Source of the DNA: Citrobacter sp. Awk 4
GTDB taxonomy: Bacteria; Pseudomonadota; Gammaproteobacteria; Enterobacterales; Enterobacteriaceae
DNA length: 64,000 bases
Assembly (NCBI RefSeq): GCF_028069725.1
Contig: NZ_JANEWG010000016.1
Span: 1 to 64,000, forward strand
Direction of reading: 5' to 3'
In this document: in pieces, positions 8,387-16,487 of the stretch
Position numbering within the stretch: position 1 is the first letter of the stretch
How the letters are laid out: the number at the start of each line of letters is the position of its first letter
The notes under the pieces: model-generated
Database searches by the model: none
What the model was told of the DNA's origin: nothing
What the model saw: only the letters and a program-made list of their open reading frames with translations
Translations under genes and position numbers: made by a program

Positions 8387-8407
8387 TAAGCTGATTTGGT
8401 CGTTTTG

Positions 8408-10111
8408 ATGATATTTGGTCGCGTTTTTTTCTTATTTACATTTTTGCTTTTTATCCCCACATTTTTTTATCTGCCCAATCCTGGCGGTGTGGGGTGGGCG
8501 CTGCCCTTTAACGTTCTCTTCTGCGTTGGGGCGGCCTTAGTCATGGTGGCTTGCTGGCTAGCCGTGTCACTGCGACAAACAGTCATTACGACCACTTGCC
8601 GCATAGTGTTTCTCGCCTGCCTGGTGTTGTTGCTGCCGATCCTTTTTACCCGGCCTGAATGGCAGGGCACCGCCGCCTGGCGGTTGGTAGGGCTGTGGGG
8701 AGGGGGATTGTTCTACTTCACATGGCTACAAGTACGTATGACCGCGCGGTATCGGCAGGCTGTGCTGTATTTGATTTTGCTTGCGGCAACAGTTCAGGCG
8801 TTGATGGTATTGCTGCAGTTATTTGCGCCACAGTTTACCCAACACTGGATCCCGGTGGGGGGGCGCTCTCTGGGGATTTTTCAACAGGCGAATGTGACTG
8901 CCAGCTTTATCGCTACCGGATTGGCTCTGGCGGTCTCGGCCTTTGTGTTGCCGGAATTCCATTTGTTGAAGCTGAACGCTGAATACTGGCGCCGCCGTGT
9001 ACTGGCTGTGCTGCTGGTAGTACTGACAATGGTTTTGGTGTGGTTGCAATCCAGAACCGGCTGGCTGGCTGGCGCTTTGGTGCTGGGGGCGTTTATTCTG
9101 TGCTTTGGTCGCCGTTATTTTCGGTTTGTTGCCATTGCATCACTGTTAGTTGTAGGTAGCACTCTGGTGGGGGTATCGCTGCTGTGGTGGGGAGATGATT
9201 TGAGCAGCGTATTACGCTACTCCAGCCACACAGGCCCCACCAATGCACGCTACGCGATGTTGATTTCTACACTGAAAATGATTGCTGAGAAACCGCTATC
9301 TGGCTGGGGCTATGGGGGATTCGAATATAGTTTTCAGCACTTTCGTATGGCGCAAGGGCTATCAACGCAAGGAGTGGGTATTGTCCGCCATCCTCATAAC
9401 GAGCTGTTGCTGTGGTGGGTAGAAGGTGGAATTGCCGGTCTTCTGGGAATGTTGTTGTTAGTGTTGGGGGGACTGAGGTTGATGGTGCGTGCCTACTGGC
9501 GTGACAGCCGGGCATTTTCCCATGGGAAAACCTCCGCCGGGGAGGCGTTGGCGCTGTTTATCGCACTGCTACCAATAGTGTTACATTGCCAGACCGAATA
9601 TCCGTTTTACCTTTCTACGCTGCACTGGCTGGTTTTTTTGTTGCTACTAGCGATGCTCGATCGGCTGGTTAGCCCACGTCTTAGCAAAGGCGGGAAGCTG
9701 AAACGATGGAAATACCCAATGCTGGCACTGTCGTTGGCGGGGTTATTCGTTGCAGTAGCAGGTGGATACAGTGGTCAGAAACTCACTCAGGCGGAACGTT
9801 ACGGATTACTAGACATGCAATGGGTGGAGGATATGCCGGTATGGGTGAGCTGGACACAGAGTGAAAGATTACAGTTTGATCTGCAACTGGCCGGATTGTT
9901 GGTCTTCAATCGTTCGCATGATGAACAGTTATTGGAAGACTATGCACAGTGGGCGCAGGCATATTTAAATCATCGTATAGACAAAAATGTTTATGCCAAC
10001 CAGGTCGTTGTCTTGTTACTGCAGCGGCAATACTTGCGGGCTGAGGAACTACGTCATGAAGCAGCGTTATTATTTCCTTTTGATAAGCGTTTTACTCAGA
10101 GTGCTTACTGA
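8408..10111 (+). CDS. Wzy/PglL-type membrane O-oligosaccharyltransferase or O-antigen ligase
   Basis: This is a polytopic membrane protein of 567 residues with about ten hydrophobic segments. Features in order: GGRSLGIFQQANVTAS (about 151-166), the pattern of the PglL/O-ligase family; QSRTGWLAG (about 214); KPLSGWGYGGFE (about 295) and RHPHNELLLWWVEGG (about 327-341), the Wzy_C periplasmic loop with the His essential in PglL and WaaL enzymes; and a C-terminal Wzy_C_2-like part with QTEYPFY. Family members transfer lipid-linked glycans to lipid A core or, for PglL, to Ser/Thr of pilins and other proteins. No glycan-synthesis genes lie nearby. ATG 8408 was preferred over an in-frame TTG at 8396; the ribosome site is weak. 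A G7 tract lies at 8857-8863. Function as a pilin glycosylase is inferred from context only. Confidence 0.8.
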   Translation: MIFGRVFFLFTFLLFIPTFFYLPNPGGVGWALPFNVLFCVGAALVMVACWLAVSLRQTVITTTCRIVFLACLVLLLPILFTRPEWQGTAAWRLVGLWGGGLFYFTWLQVRMTARYRQAVLYLILLAATVQALMVLLQLFAPQFTQHWIPVGGRSLGIFQQANVTASFIATGLALAVSAFVLPEFHLLKLNAEYWRRRVLAVLLVVLTMVLVWLQSRTGWLAGALVLGAFILCFGRRYFRFVAIASLLVVGSTLVGVSLLWWGDDLSSVLRYSSHTGPTNARYAMLISTLKMIAEKPLSGWGYGGFEYSFQHFRMAQGLSTQGVGIVRHPHNELLLWWVEGGIAGLLGMLLLVLGGLRLMVRAYWRDSRAFSHGKTSAGEALALFIALLPIVLHCQTEYPFYLSTLHWLVFLLLLAMLDRLVSPRLSKGGKLKRWKYPMLALSLAGLFVAVAGGYSGQKLTQAERYGLLDMQWVEDMPVWVSWTQSERLQFDLQLAGLLVFNRSHDEQLLEDYAQWAQAYLNHRIDKNVYANQVVVLLLQRQYLRAEELRHEAALLFPFDKRFTQSAY

Positions 10112-10367
10112 CTAGCTGAAATCAAAATGAGTAGGATGAATATTGTTTCAGCGTTCAGAGGATAATGTTAAAACCAGAATGACTGCGTTTATTATAAGAG
10201 CCGCCTGTTAATTATCGAGTGGAATGACTCCATTATCTCCAGTATAGATAATGCCAACGATGATAGTTCTGAAACATCTGAATTATTCAATAATATAAAT
10301 TTCTTGTGATTAGAGTATGAATATAAATACAGATATTTACGATAGAAATGTGAATAAAGGCAATATA

Positions 10368-10883
10368 ATGGTCATCAGTGATGATAACTTCCTGGTAAAT
10401 GGAATTTCGTTACTTGTTCAGACAGCAGAAATTCCTTTGCTATCATACCCGATAGTAATTGTTGATATTGATCGTATCGGTAGTGTGGCGATTCTTGAAT
10501 GTTATATAGAAAGAACGCCGTCGTCATCGATTATATTTGGGATAAGCCGGGATGGTATCATGTCGAGAATGTTCAAGCAGGTTCCATCTGTCAGTATAGA
10601 TACACCTGTATTGTCAGTTAGCAATAAATTACATCGCCTCAGTAAGGTTAAAACATCGAAAGAATTCTGGCTTGCACAATGTACTAAAGTCAGGTTCTGT
10701 AAGATGCTATCCCCGAAACAAAACGCTGTGCTGGAAGGGTTTAAATACGGGTTAGATATTCAGGCAGTGGCCGATATAACAGGGATGAGATCTAAGTCCT
10801 GTTATTATCATGCCAGGGAAATCATCTCAAAACTTAACCTAAAAAATATTAAGGAACTGCGCTATTTTGCCACTTTGCTATAG
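10368..10883 (+). CDS. LuxR-family transcriptional regulator with receiver-like N-terminus
   Basis: The protein has about 171 residues. The N-terminal half begins MVISDDNFLVNGISLLV and contains IVIVDID, the beginning and putative acceptor-Asp strand of a receiver fold; the conserved lysine and later motifs are not clear. The C-terminal half is a GerE-type helix-turn-helix (LSPKQNAVLEGFKYGLDIQAVADITGMRSKSCYYHAREIISKLNL). ATG 10368 has AAGG 7 bases upstream; an ATG at 10317 would add 17 residues with a poorer site. Small LuxR-type regulators are common beside fimbrial loci, so control of the upstream operon, the transferase or the next gene is plausible. No histidine kinase is encoded nearby. 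Confidence 0.8.
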   Translation: MVISDDNFLVNGISLLVQTAEIPLLSYPIVIVDIDRIGSVAILECYIERTPSSSIIFGISRDGIMSRMFKQVPSVSIDTPVLSVSNKLHRLSKVKTSKEFWLAQCTKVRFCKMLSPKQNAVLEGFKYGLDIQAVADITGMRSKSCYYHAREIISKLNLKNIKELRYFATLL

Positions 10884-10966
10884 ATGAAGGAGGAAACTGT
10901 TTCGCCGCATAAATGTTGTGTACAGAAAAACATAATGTCGGAAATTTTCTTAAATTTCATTGTCAA

Positions 10967-11025
10967 CTCTTTTGTTAATTATGACAAAAGAGGGGGTTTA
11001 CATTTTTTTTGCACAAGAATATAAA
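10967..11025 (+). promoter_or_regulatory. Promoter with adjacent perfect palindrome upstream of the DUF1090 gene
   Basis: A perfect 9-base inverted repeat (CTCTTTTGT / ACAAAAGAG, 8-base loop) at 10967-10992 is followed by TTTACA (10997-11002), a 17-base spacer and TATAAA (11020-11025). That is a good sigma-70 promoter about 30 bases upstream of the next start. The palindrome immediately above the -35 is where an activator would bind, but it could also serve as a weak terminator for the regulator gene. Confidence 0.55.
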
Positions 11026-11056
11026 CAAACTCATGAGTTATACGGAGATTAATTAA

Positions 11057-11440
11057 ATGAATAAATATATGAAAGCAACGGCAACTATTACCATGTTCGT
11101 ATTTATATCGGCAAGTAGTGCTGCGGCCTCTACAGATTGTGCAGTCAAAAAACAACGGTTACAAAGACAGATAGAATATGCTAAAACATATGGTAATCAT
11201 TATCGTGTAGAAGGACTTGAAAGGGCTTTAATGAAGGTTAACCGATATTGTAACGATTCTGATGTTGTTTATAAATGCAATGAAAAAATCAGAGAGAAAG
11301 AACAAAAAGTCATAGAACGTACAACTGAACTGAGGAATGCCAGGGAAACAGGGGACAAGATTAAAATTGCAAATAAAAAACGAAAGCTGGAACAGGCAAA
11401 AGCAGAATTGGCTGAGGTAATGAGTTATATAGGCGAATAA
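11057..11440 (+). CDS. Secreted DUF1090 (YqjC-like) protein
   Basis: The product has 127 residues: a signal peptide ending near SAAAS, then a compact, highly charged, helix-forming domain with paired Cys (DCAVKKQRLQRQIEYAK, NRYCND, VYKCNEKI) and a long Lys/Glu-rich coiled-coil-like tail. This is the layout of DUF1090 proteins such as E. coli YqjC, which are periplasmic and of uncertain function. ATG 11057 has a GGAG site at correct spacing. It is preceded by its own promoter and is the last intact gene of the island. The A/T-rich composition suggests transfer. Confidence 0.8.
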   Translation: MNKYMKATATITMFVFISASSAAASTDCAVKKQRLQRQIEYAKTYGNHYRVEGLERALMKVNRYCNDSDVVYKCNEKIREKEQKVIERTTELRNARETGDKIKIANKKRKLEQAKAELAEVMSYIGE

Positions 11441-11627
11441 TTTGCATCGATTAATATAACAAATCTGGTATATGTACAGCTCCTGGCTTGAAAATACTGA
11501 GGAAGACGCGGGGCTGTATCTGGATGATGGAGGTTAATTTAGGTTTGAGCAAAAAAACAATCAGACGTCATTTGGCTCAACTGCACAGGGATGACGCGCC
11601 CATGAAAATATCTTCGCATCGCTTTAA

Positions 11628-11687
11628 TTATGGGAAAAACATCATCATTATTGGGATGATATCCTGCGGCTGATTGCTTCACTCAAG
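11628..11687 (+). mobile_element. Possible scrap of Tn3-family transposase
   Basis: Translation of this 20-codon stretch gives LWEKHHHYWDDILRLIASLK followed by a stop, which resembles the HWDDILRLA.SLK segment of Tn3-family TnpA. Nothing else of the transposase or its inverted repeats was found. The fragment overlaps the end of the integrase remnant on the other strand by 9 bases, so one of the two assignments may be chance at the margin. An open frame just upstream (11488-11673) resembles no family I recognise and is not called as a gene. Confidence 0.35.
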
Positions 11688-12459
11688 CCACCTGGCTTCG
11701 GCTGAACGGGTAACAGTCAACAACAGTCAACAATTGTCACTCAATCAGCAGGCTGAGTTGTCGTTCAATACTGGCAATGAGGTAGCCCGCATCAGCTCCG
11801 GTAATTGCTCTGGCGGATGGTAGACACGGGTTTCTTAACCGGAGTAGGGAACGCCTTGCGAACATTTGAGGCGGTGTTAACCTCAATAAGCCCACTGTTT
11901 GCAGCGCAGTCCATAACCTCATTAATACGTTGTAGCACCCGTTTCAGTGTTTCCAGATTTCCTCGTGCCTTGATTGGCTCCAGCATCAAAACAAACATAC
12001 GTGCGGTGAGTTCTGTTATTGGGCGATCACCCAGATCTGGAAATACATACTTTTCCAGTGAGCGCCATATGTCTTTTATTGTGTTGGCGGCAAGGTTCTG
12101 ACTTTTCTTCATTTCGTACCAACTTGTTGCGACAGTTCGAAACGTATGTCCTTTGTGCACTTCCTCTGCTTCTTCCTGCTGGCGCTTATGATGCTGCGGG
12201 TCTGTTCCTACCGCCAATAATGCTTTGGCTGCATCCCGTCTTTCTCTGGTATCGGCTAAAAATAAAACAGGATAATTGCCTAACGTCCACGTTGTGCGCT
12301 TATCAGTTCCGGGTTTGTACTAACACAGTTGCCAGGTCTTAACGCCGTTTAGCTTCACGAGAAGGATTGATCCCCCGTCATCCGTCAGAGTGATCTCTTT
12401 GCTAGTAGCTATGGCGTTTTTAATCTGCGTGGCGTTAAGGGGGCGGTCTTTACTGGCAT
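11679..12459 (-). pseudogene. P4-type tyrosine integrase, broken N-terminal remnant
   Basis: This is the N-terminal part of a P4-like integrase, reading towards lower coordinates from ATG 12459. The order is an N-terminal arm-binding domain (ATQIKNAIATSKEITLTDDG, then LLVKLNGVKTWQL), a linker (YKPGTDKRTTWTLGNYPV, RRDAAKALLAVGTDP) and a core-binding domain (TFRTVATSWYE to NTASNVRKAFPTPVKKP). There is a frameshift near 12425, a TAG at about 12318-12320, and further frame breaks near 11800 before ADAGYLIASIERQLSLLIE. The whole catalytic domain with its Arg-His-Arg-Tyr residues is missing. Its place beside the 3' end of tRNA-Pro is the normal layout for an integrative island, so it probably brought in the fimbrial region. 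Confidence 0.8.
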
Positions 12460-12541
12460 ATGGGACTATAGATTTCCTGGTCCCGATACTAGTCCCTAAA
12501 AAACAGCATGTAAGTAGACATTAGTGTGCACAAAAGGATAT

Positions 12542-12577
12542 AAAAAAAACCGCAAACCATGATTGGTTGCGGGTTTA
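12542..12577 (-). terminator. Rho-independent terminator of tRNA-Pro
   Basis: On the minus strand the stem CCGCAACCA / TGGTTTGCGG is followed by eight T residues, about 45 bases downstream of the tRNA 3' end. Confidence 0.8.
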
Positions 12578-12619
12578 GTAGGGTTACTGAACGCTATAGA
12601 GCGTTACAGTTAATTTATT

Positions 12620-12696
12620 TGGTCGGCACGAGAGGATTTGAACCTCCGACCCCTGACACCCCATGACAGTGCGCTACCAGGCTGCGCTACGTGCCG
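12620..12696 (-). tRNA. proL: tRNA-Pro (anticodon GGG)
   Basis: The 77-base gene reads CGGCACGTAGCGCAGCCTGG at its 5' end and ends in an encoded CCA. The acceptor stem CGGCACG/CGTGCCG, the GGTTCAAATCC T-arm and the anticodon loop ATGGGGT (anticodon GGG at 12660-12662) are all present. It corresponds to E. coli proL beside yejM, and its intact 3' end is the probable attachment site of the fimbrial island. Confidence 0.95.
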
Positions 12697-12769
12697 ACTC
12701 GTGGGTGCTAATACTACCGCTTTCCACCACGATTGCAAGGGGATGTCATGCTAACTGATTTATAATTAA

Positions 12770-14530
12770 TCAGTTAGCAATGAACCGTTTCTCATCCGTC
12801 AATACTTGCAACAGCAGACTCAGCTGTGGTTTCTGGTCTTTTATCTTCTCTCCACGCAGATCATACGTCTGATAGTTGCCGTTATTATTCAGCACCAGCG
12901 TCATTTCCGGCGTGGTCACCGCCATTGTGCTGCCGTCGGCTGCCGTCACCCAGTAATGGCGGCGCTTCGCATTGAAAAGATCCTGCCCCTGAGAGTACTC
13001 GTTTGCAGGCGTGCTCACGTGCAGTAACCGTTGCATCAATGTCGTCATCAGGTCGGTATGGTCAGTCAGGCTGTTAATCCGCTGTGCTGGTGTTCCCGGC
13101 CAGTGGATGACAAGCGGCACCTGCAGATGTCCGCGGGACCAGTCAAAATTGTTCTCTTCCTGAGTCAGCGGTACACCACGCCCCGCAGTAATGATCACTA
13201 CTGTGTTGTTCAGTTTACCGGCGTCTTGTAGCGCGGTAAGCACACGGTTAATTTGCGCATCGACATCTTCCGCGGCGCGGGCATACCGTTTAGCAAAATT
13301 CTTCTGGTTGCTGTCGTCAATGTTAGTGCCGTTGAAGGAGACCCACGAGAACCAGCGGTTATCTTCCTGGGCGTAGCGGCTCAGCCAGTTAATCCACTGA
13401 CTCGCTGTTTGCGCATCAGACTGCGTCTGAACCGTCGGCATCGAGAAGTCTGACAGCAGCGCCTGGCGATAGAGCGGGCTGGTGAATCCGTCTGACGAGA
13501 ATAAGCCTAACTGATAGCCTTGCTGATTCAGTGCTGAAATCAAGGCTGCTGGCGTTCTGGTCGACAAAATGCCGTCCATATAGCTGGGGGAGACGCCATA
13601 GAACAGACCAAAAATGCCGTTATCCGAGGTGTTGCCCGAGCTCATATGACGGGTGAACGAAATACTCTGTTCCGCAAAACGGGCAAGCGCAGGCATCTGT
13701 TTTTCATAACGGGAATAGTTCAGACCATCCACGGTAATCAGCAGAACGTTTTGCCCCGTTCCCATGTCACGGTATTGCAGATCGCTCAATGGATACTGTA
13801 CGGATACCGCTTCCGGATCCCCTTGTTCCACCAAACGGCGCTGATACTCTTGCGCATCCAGCAAACCGTGTTTCTCAAGAAAGCGGCGCGCCGTCATTGG
13901 ATAAGAGAGCGGTAGGTTTGCGCGCTGCATGGTGATCGGGCGATAGAAGTTAGCATCAGCCCAGATGTACACCATGTGTGAAGCAATAAACGAGACAAAA
14001 AGGAAGGCGGCAAGCGGTCTGGCAAAATGGCGGCGACGCGTCAGGCTGCGCAGTTTCTGCCAGCTCCAGGTCGCAAACAGCATTTCGATTAGCAGAATAA
14101 TGGGCACGCTGATAAACATCAGTTGCCAGTCACGCGCCATCTCGTTCTGGTCTGGGTTAATGACCAGTTCCCAGACAATGGGATTAAGATGCAGGTGGAA
14201 GCGGGTGAAGACTTCGCTGTCGATCAACAACAGCGTCATGCCCGCCGTCGCCAGTATGGCTGATAAGAAACGCATCAGCCGCTGGGACATGACGATAAAC
14301 GTCAGGGGAAACAGAATCAGCAGATAGGTGGCAAACACCAGAAAACTGAAATGCCCGACAATGCTCAGGTAGGAGTAGATACGACCCGCAAGCGTTGTCG
14401 GCCAGTCTGCGACAAACAGGTAACGACTGCCAAGCGCCATGGCCAACAGAATGTTGAACAGAGCAAACCAGTGCCCCCAGCTAACCATCTGAGAGACTTT
14501 TTCACGGTAGCGCTGACGATGAGTTACCAT
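12770..14530 (-). CDS. yejM: Inner-membrane LPS regulator LapC/PbgA
   Basis: This is a 586-residue protein, the E. coli length, with five N-terminal membrane helices (about residues 20-190) and a periplasmic sulfatase/alkaline-phosphatase-like domain beginning near QNVLLITVDGLNYSRY (about 245). YejM (LapC, PbgA) senses lipopolysaccharide and restrains LapB-driven proteolysis of LpxC, so it balances LPS synthesis. The fold lacks a working sulfatase site in characterised homologues. It follows yejL on the same strand by 31 bases and is probably co-transcribed with it. The tRNA-Pro gene lies downstream. Confidence 0.96.
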   Translation of the reverse strand: MVTHRQRYREKVSQMVSWGHWFALFNILLAMALGSRYLFVADWPTTLAGRIYSYLSIVGHFSFLVFATYLLILFPLTFIVMSQRLMRFLSAILATAGMTLLLIDSEVFTRFHLHLNPIVWELVINPDQNEMARDWQLMFISVPIILLIEMLFATWSWQKLRSLTRRRHFARPLAAFLFVSFIASHMVYIWADANFYRPITMQRANLPLSYPMTARRFLEKHGLLDAQEYQRRLVEQGDPEAVSVQYPLSDLQYRDMGTGQNVLLITVDGLNYSRYEKQMPALARFAEQSISFTRHMSSGNTSDNGIFGLFYGVSPSYMDGILSTRTPAALISALNQQGYQLGLFSSDGFTSPLYRQALLSDFSMPTVQTQSDAQTASQWINWLSRYAQEDNRWFSWVSFNGTNIDDSNQKNFAKRYARAAEDVDAQINRVLTALQDAGKLNNTVVIITAGRGVPLTQEENNFDWSRGHLQVPLVIHWPGTPAQRINSLTDHTDLMTTLMQRLLHVSTPANEYSQGQDLFNAKRRHYWVTAADGSTMAVTTPEMTLVLNNNGNYQTYDLRGEKIKDQKPQLSLLLQVLTDEKRFIAN

Positions 14531-14561
14531 AAACTGTCGTTATTTTCCCCGGAGCCGGTTC

Positions 14562-14789
14562 TTAGTGCGCTTTGTCTTCGTTAACCGAGGACTTCAGGGC
14601 ACGGGCAAAAGAGTCTGCAATCGCCTGGCGTTGGGCCGGAGCGATGCTGGTGTTAATCAGGTTCGTCACCATGTTTCCCAATACCATCAGGGAAAGGTCG
14701 GTCGGCGCCTTATGTTTTTCCAGTACGTTGAGCAGTTCACTCAGTAATTGTTCAACGTGTTCGTCACTGTAGCGGGAGTGTTGTGGCAT
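14562..14789 (-). CDS. yejL: YejL family protein (UPF0352)
   Basis: This 75-residue cytoplasmic protein begins [20 protein letters not shown] and is almost entirely helical in appearance, with no catalytic motif. It matches E. coli YejL in length and position directly upstream of yejM. The function is unknown; in the family it forms small helical oligomers. The divergent yejK starts about 135 bases away, and the intervening A/T-rich stretch would hold both promoters. Confidence 0.93.
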   Translation of the reverse strand: MPQHSRYSDEHVEQLLSELLNVLEKHKAPTDLSLMVLGNMVTNLINTSIAPAQRQAIADSFARALKSSVNEDKAH

Positions 14790-14923
14790 AAATCGAAATC
14801 AGTTTGTTCATGAAAGGGCAACATATTACCGTAGCAACAGTTTTTTTTCTGCTTTTTTATCTTCTATTGCGTCACTGACCAGCAGGTGGTTGAATACCGC
14901 CCGGTCTTAAAGGAGAGTTTATC

Positions 14924-15931
14924 ATGAGTCTGGATATCAACCAGATTGCCCTGCACCAGCTTATCAAGCGTGATGAGCAAAACCTTGAGCTGGTCCTGCG
15001 CGATTCATTACTGGAACCGACAACCACCGTTGTCGAGATGGTGGCTGAACTGCACCGGGTCTATAGCGCGAAAAACAAAGCGTATGGCCTGTTCAGCGAA
15101 GAGAGCGAACTGGCGCAAACGCTGCGGTTGCAGCGTCAGGGCGAGGAAGATTTTCTTGCCTTTAGCCGTGCGGCAACCGGTCGTTTACGTGATGAGCTGG
15201 CTAAGTATCCGTTTGCTGACGGCGGTATTGTGCTGTTCTGCCACTATCGCTATCTGGCGGTGGAGTATCTGCTGGTCGCGGTGCTGAACAACTTAAGCAG
15301 TATGCGTGTGAATGAAAACCTGGACATTAACCCAACGCACTACCTGGACATCAATCATGCGGATATCGTGGCGCGTATTGATTTAACCGAGTGGGAAACT
15401 AATCCGGAATCCACGCGATATCTGACCTTCCTGAAAGGTCGGGTAGGGCGAAAAGTTGCTGATTTCTTTATGGATTTCCTTGGTGCGAGCGAAGGGCTGA
15501 ACGCGAAAGCGCAGAACCGGGGTCTGCTGCAGGCGGTGGATGACTTCACGGCAGAAGCACAACTGGGGAAAGCGGAACGCCAAAATGTGCGTCAGCAGGT
15601 GTACAGCTACTGTAATGAACAGCTTCAGGCAGGTGAAGAGATTGAACTCGAATCGCTGTCAAAAGAGCTTTCTGGCGTGAGTGAGGTCAGCTTCAGTGAG
15701 TTTACGGCGGATAAAGGCTATGAGCTGGAAGAGAGTTTCCCGGCCGATCGCAGTACATTACGCCAGTTGACCAAATACGCCGGTAGCGGCGGTGGGTTAA
15801 CCATTAACTTTGATGCCATGCTGTTAGGCGAGCGCATTTTCTGGGATCCGGCGACTGACACCTTAACCATCAAAGGCACGCCGCCGAATCTGCGCGATCA
15901 GCTGCAACGCCGGACGTCAGGCGGAAATTAA
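14924..15931 (+). CDS. yejK: Nucleoid-associated protein NdpA
   Basis: The 335-residue product begins [26 protein letters not shown] and matches E. coli YejK (NdpA) in length and across its whole sequence. NdpA is a nucleoid-associated protein of the 37-kDa family that binds DNA and has been linked to topoisomerase activity. The start has an AAGGAGAG site upstream. It is transcribed alone, divergently from yejL-yejM, and is followed by a REP element and a shared terminator before rplY. Confidence 0.95.
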   Translation: MSLDINQIALHQLIKRDEQNLELVLRDSLLEPTTTVVEMVAELHRVYSAKNKAYGLFSEESELAQTLRLQRQGEEDFLAFSRAATGRLRDELAKYPFADGGIVLFCHYRYLAVEYLLVAVLNNLSSMRVNENLDINPTHYLDINHADIVARIDLTEWETNPESTRYLTFLKGRVGRKVADFFMDFLGASEGLNAKAQNRGLLQAVDDFTAEAQLGKAERQNVRQQVYSYCNEQLQAGEEIELESLSKELSGVSEVSFSEFTADKGYELEESFPADRSTLRQLTKYAGSGGGLTINFDAMLLGERIFWDPATDTLTIKGTPPNLRDQLQRRTSGGN

Positions 15932-15953
15932 CCGGCTGGAGAATACTGTTGAG

Positions 15954-15979
15954 GCCTGATACGCGTAGCGTCATCAGGC
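15954..15979. repeat. REP element
   Basis: Imperfect palindrome GCCTGAT...ATCAGGC of the enterobacterial REP type in the gap between yejK and rplY. Confidence 0.7.
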
Positions 15980-16033
15980 AATAACGCACTGTCAGATGTT
16001 GATGCTAGCGACTCTTATCCGACCTGGAGCCAT

Positions 16034-16061
16034 AAAAAAACCCCGCCGAGGCGGGGTTTTT
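16034..16061. terminator. Bidirectional terminator between yejK and rplY
   Basis: The hairpin CCCCGCC / GGCGGGG is flanked by an A-run and a T-run, so it can end transcription from both convergent genes. Confidence 0.9.
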
Positions 16062-16078
16062 CTTCAACTTGTTGGCGA

Positions 16079-16363
<285 letters not shown>

Positions 16364-16487
16364 TTAAATCTCTCTTAAATAATTCCTGCTACAGGCGACC
16401 CAGCAACAGGTAAGTGATCTGCTTTGCGTATGCAAAAGCGGGCGGAATTCTATACTCAAATGCCCGTCACATCAATCAAAAGTACGA

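Noticed and set aside
11488..11673. Open frame with a helix-turn-helix-like stretch (LSKKTIRRHLAQLH)
   Set aside because: It starts with TTG, has no ribosome site, resembles no family I recognise and overlaps the transposase-like scrap in another frame. It is likely debris.
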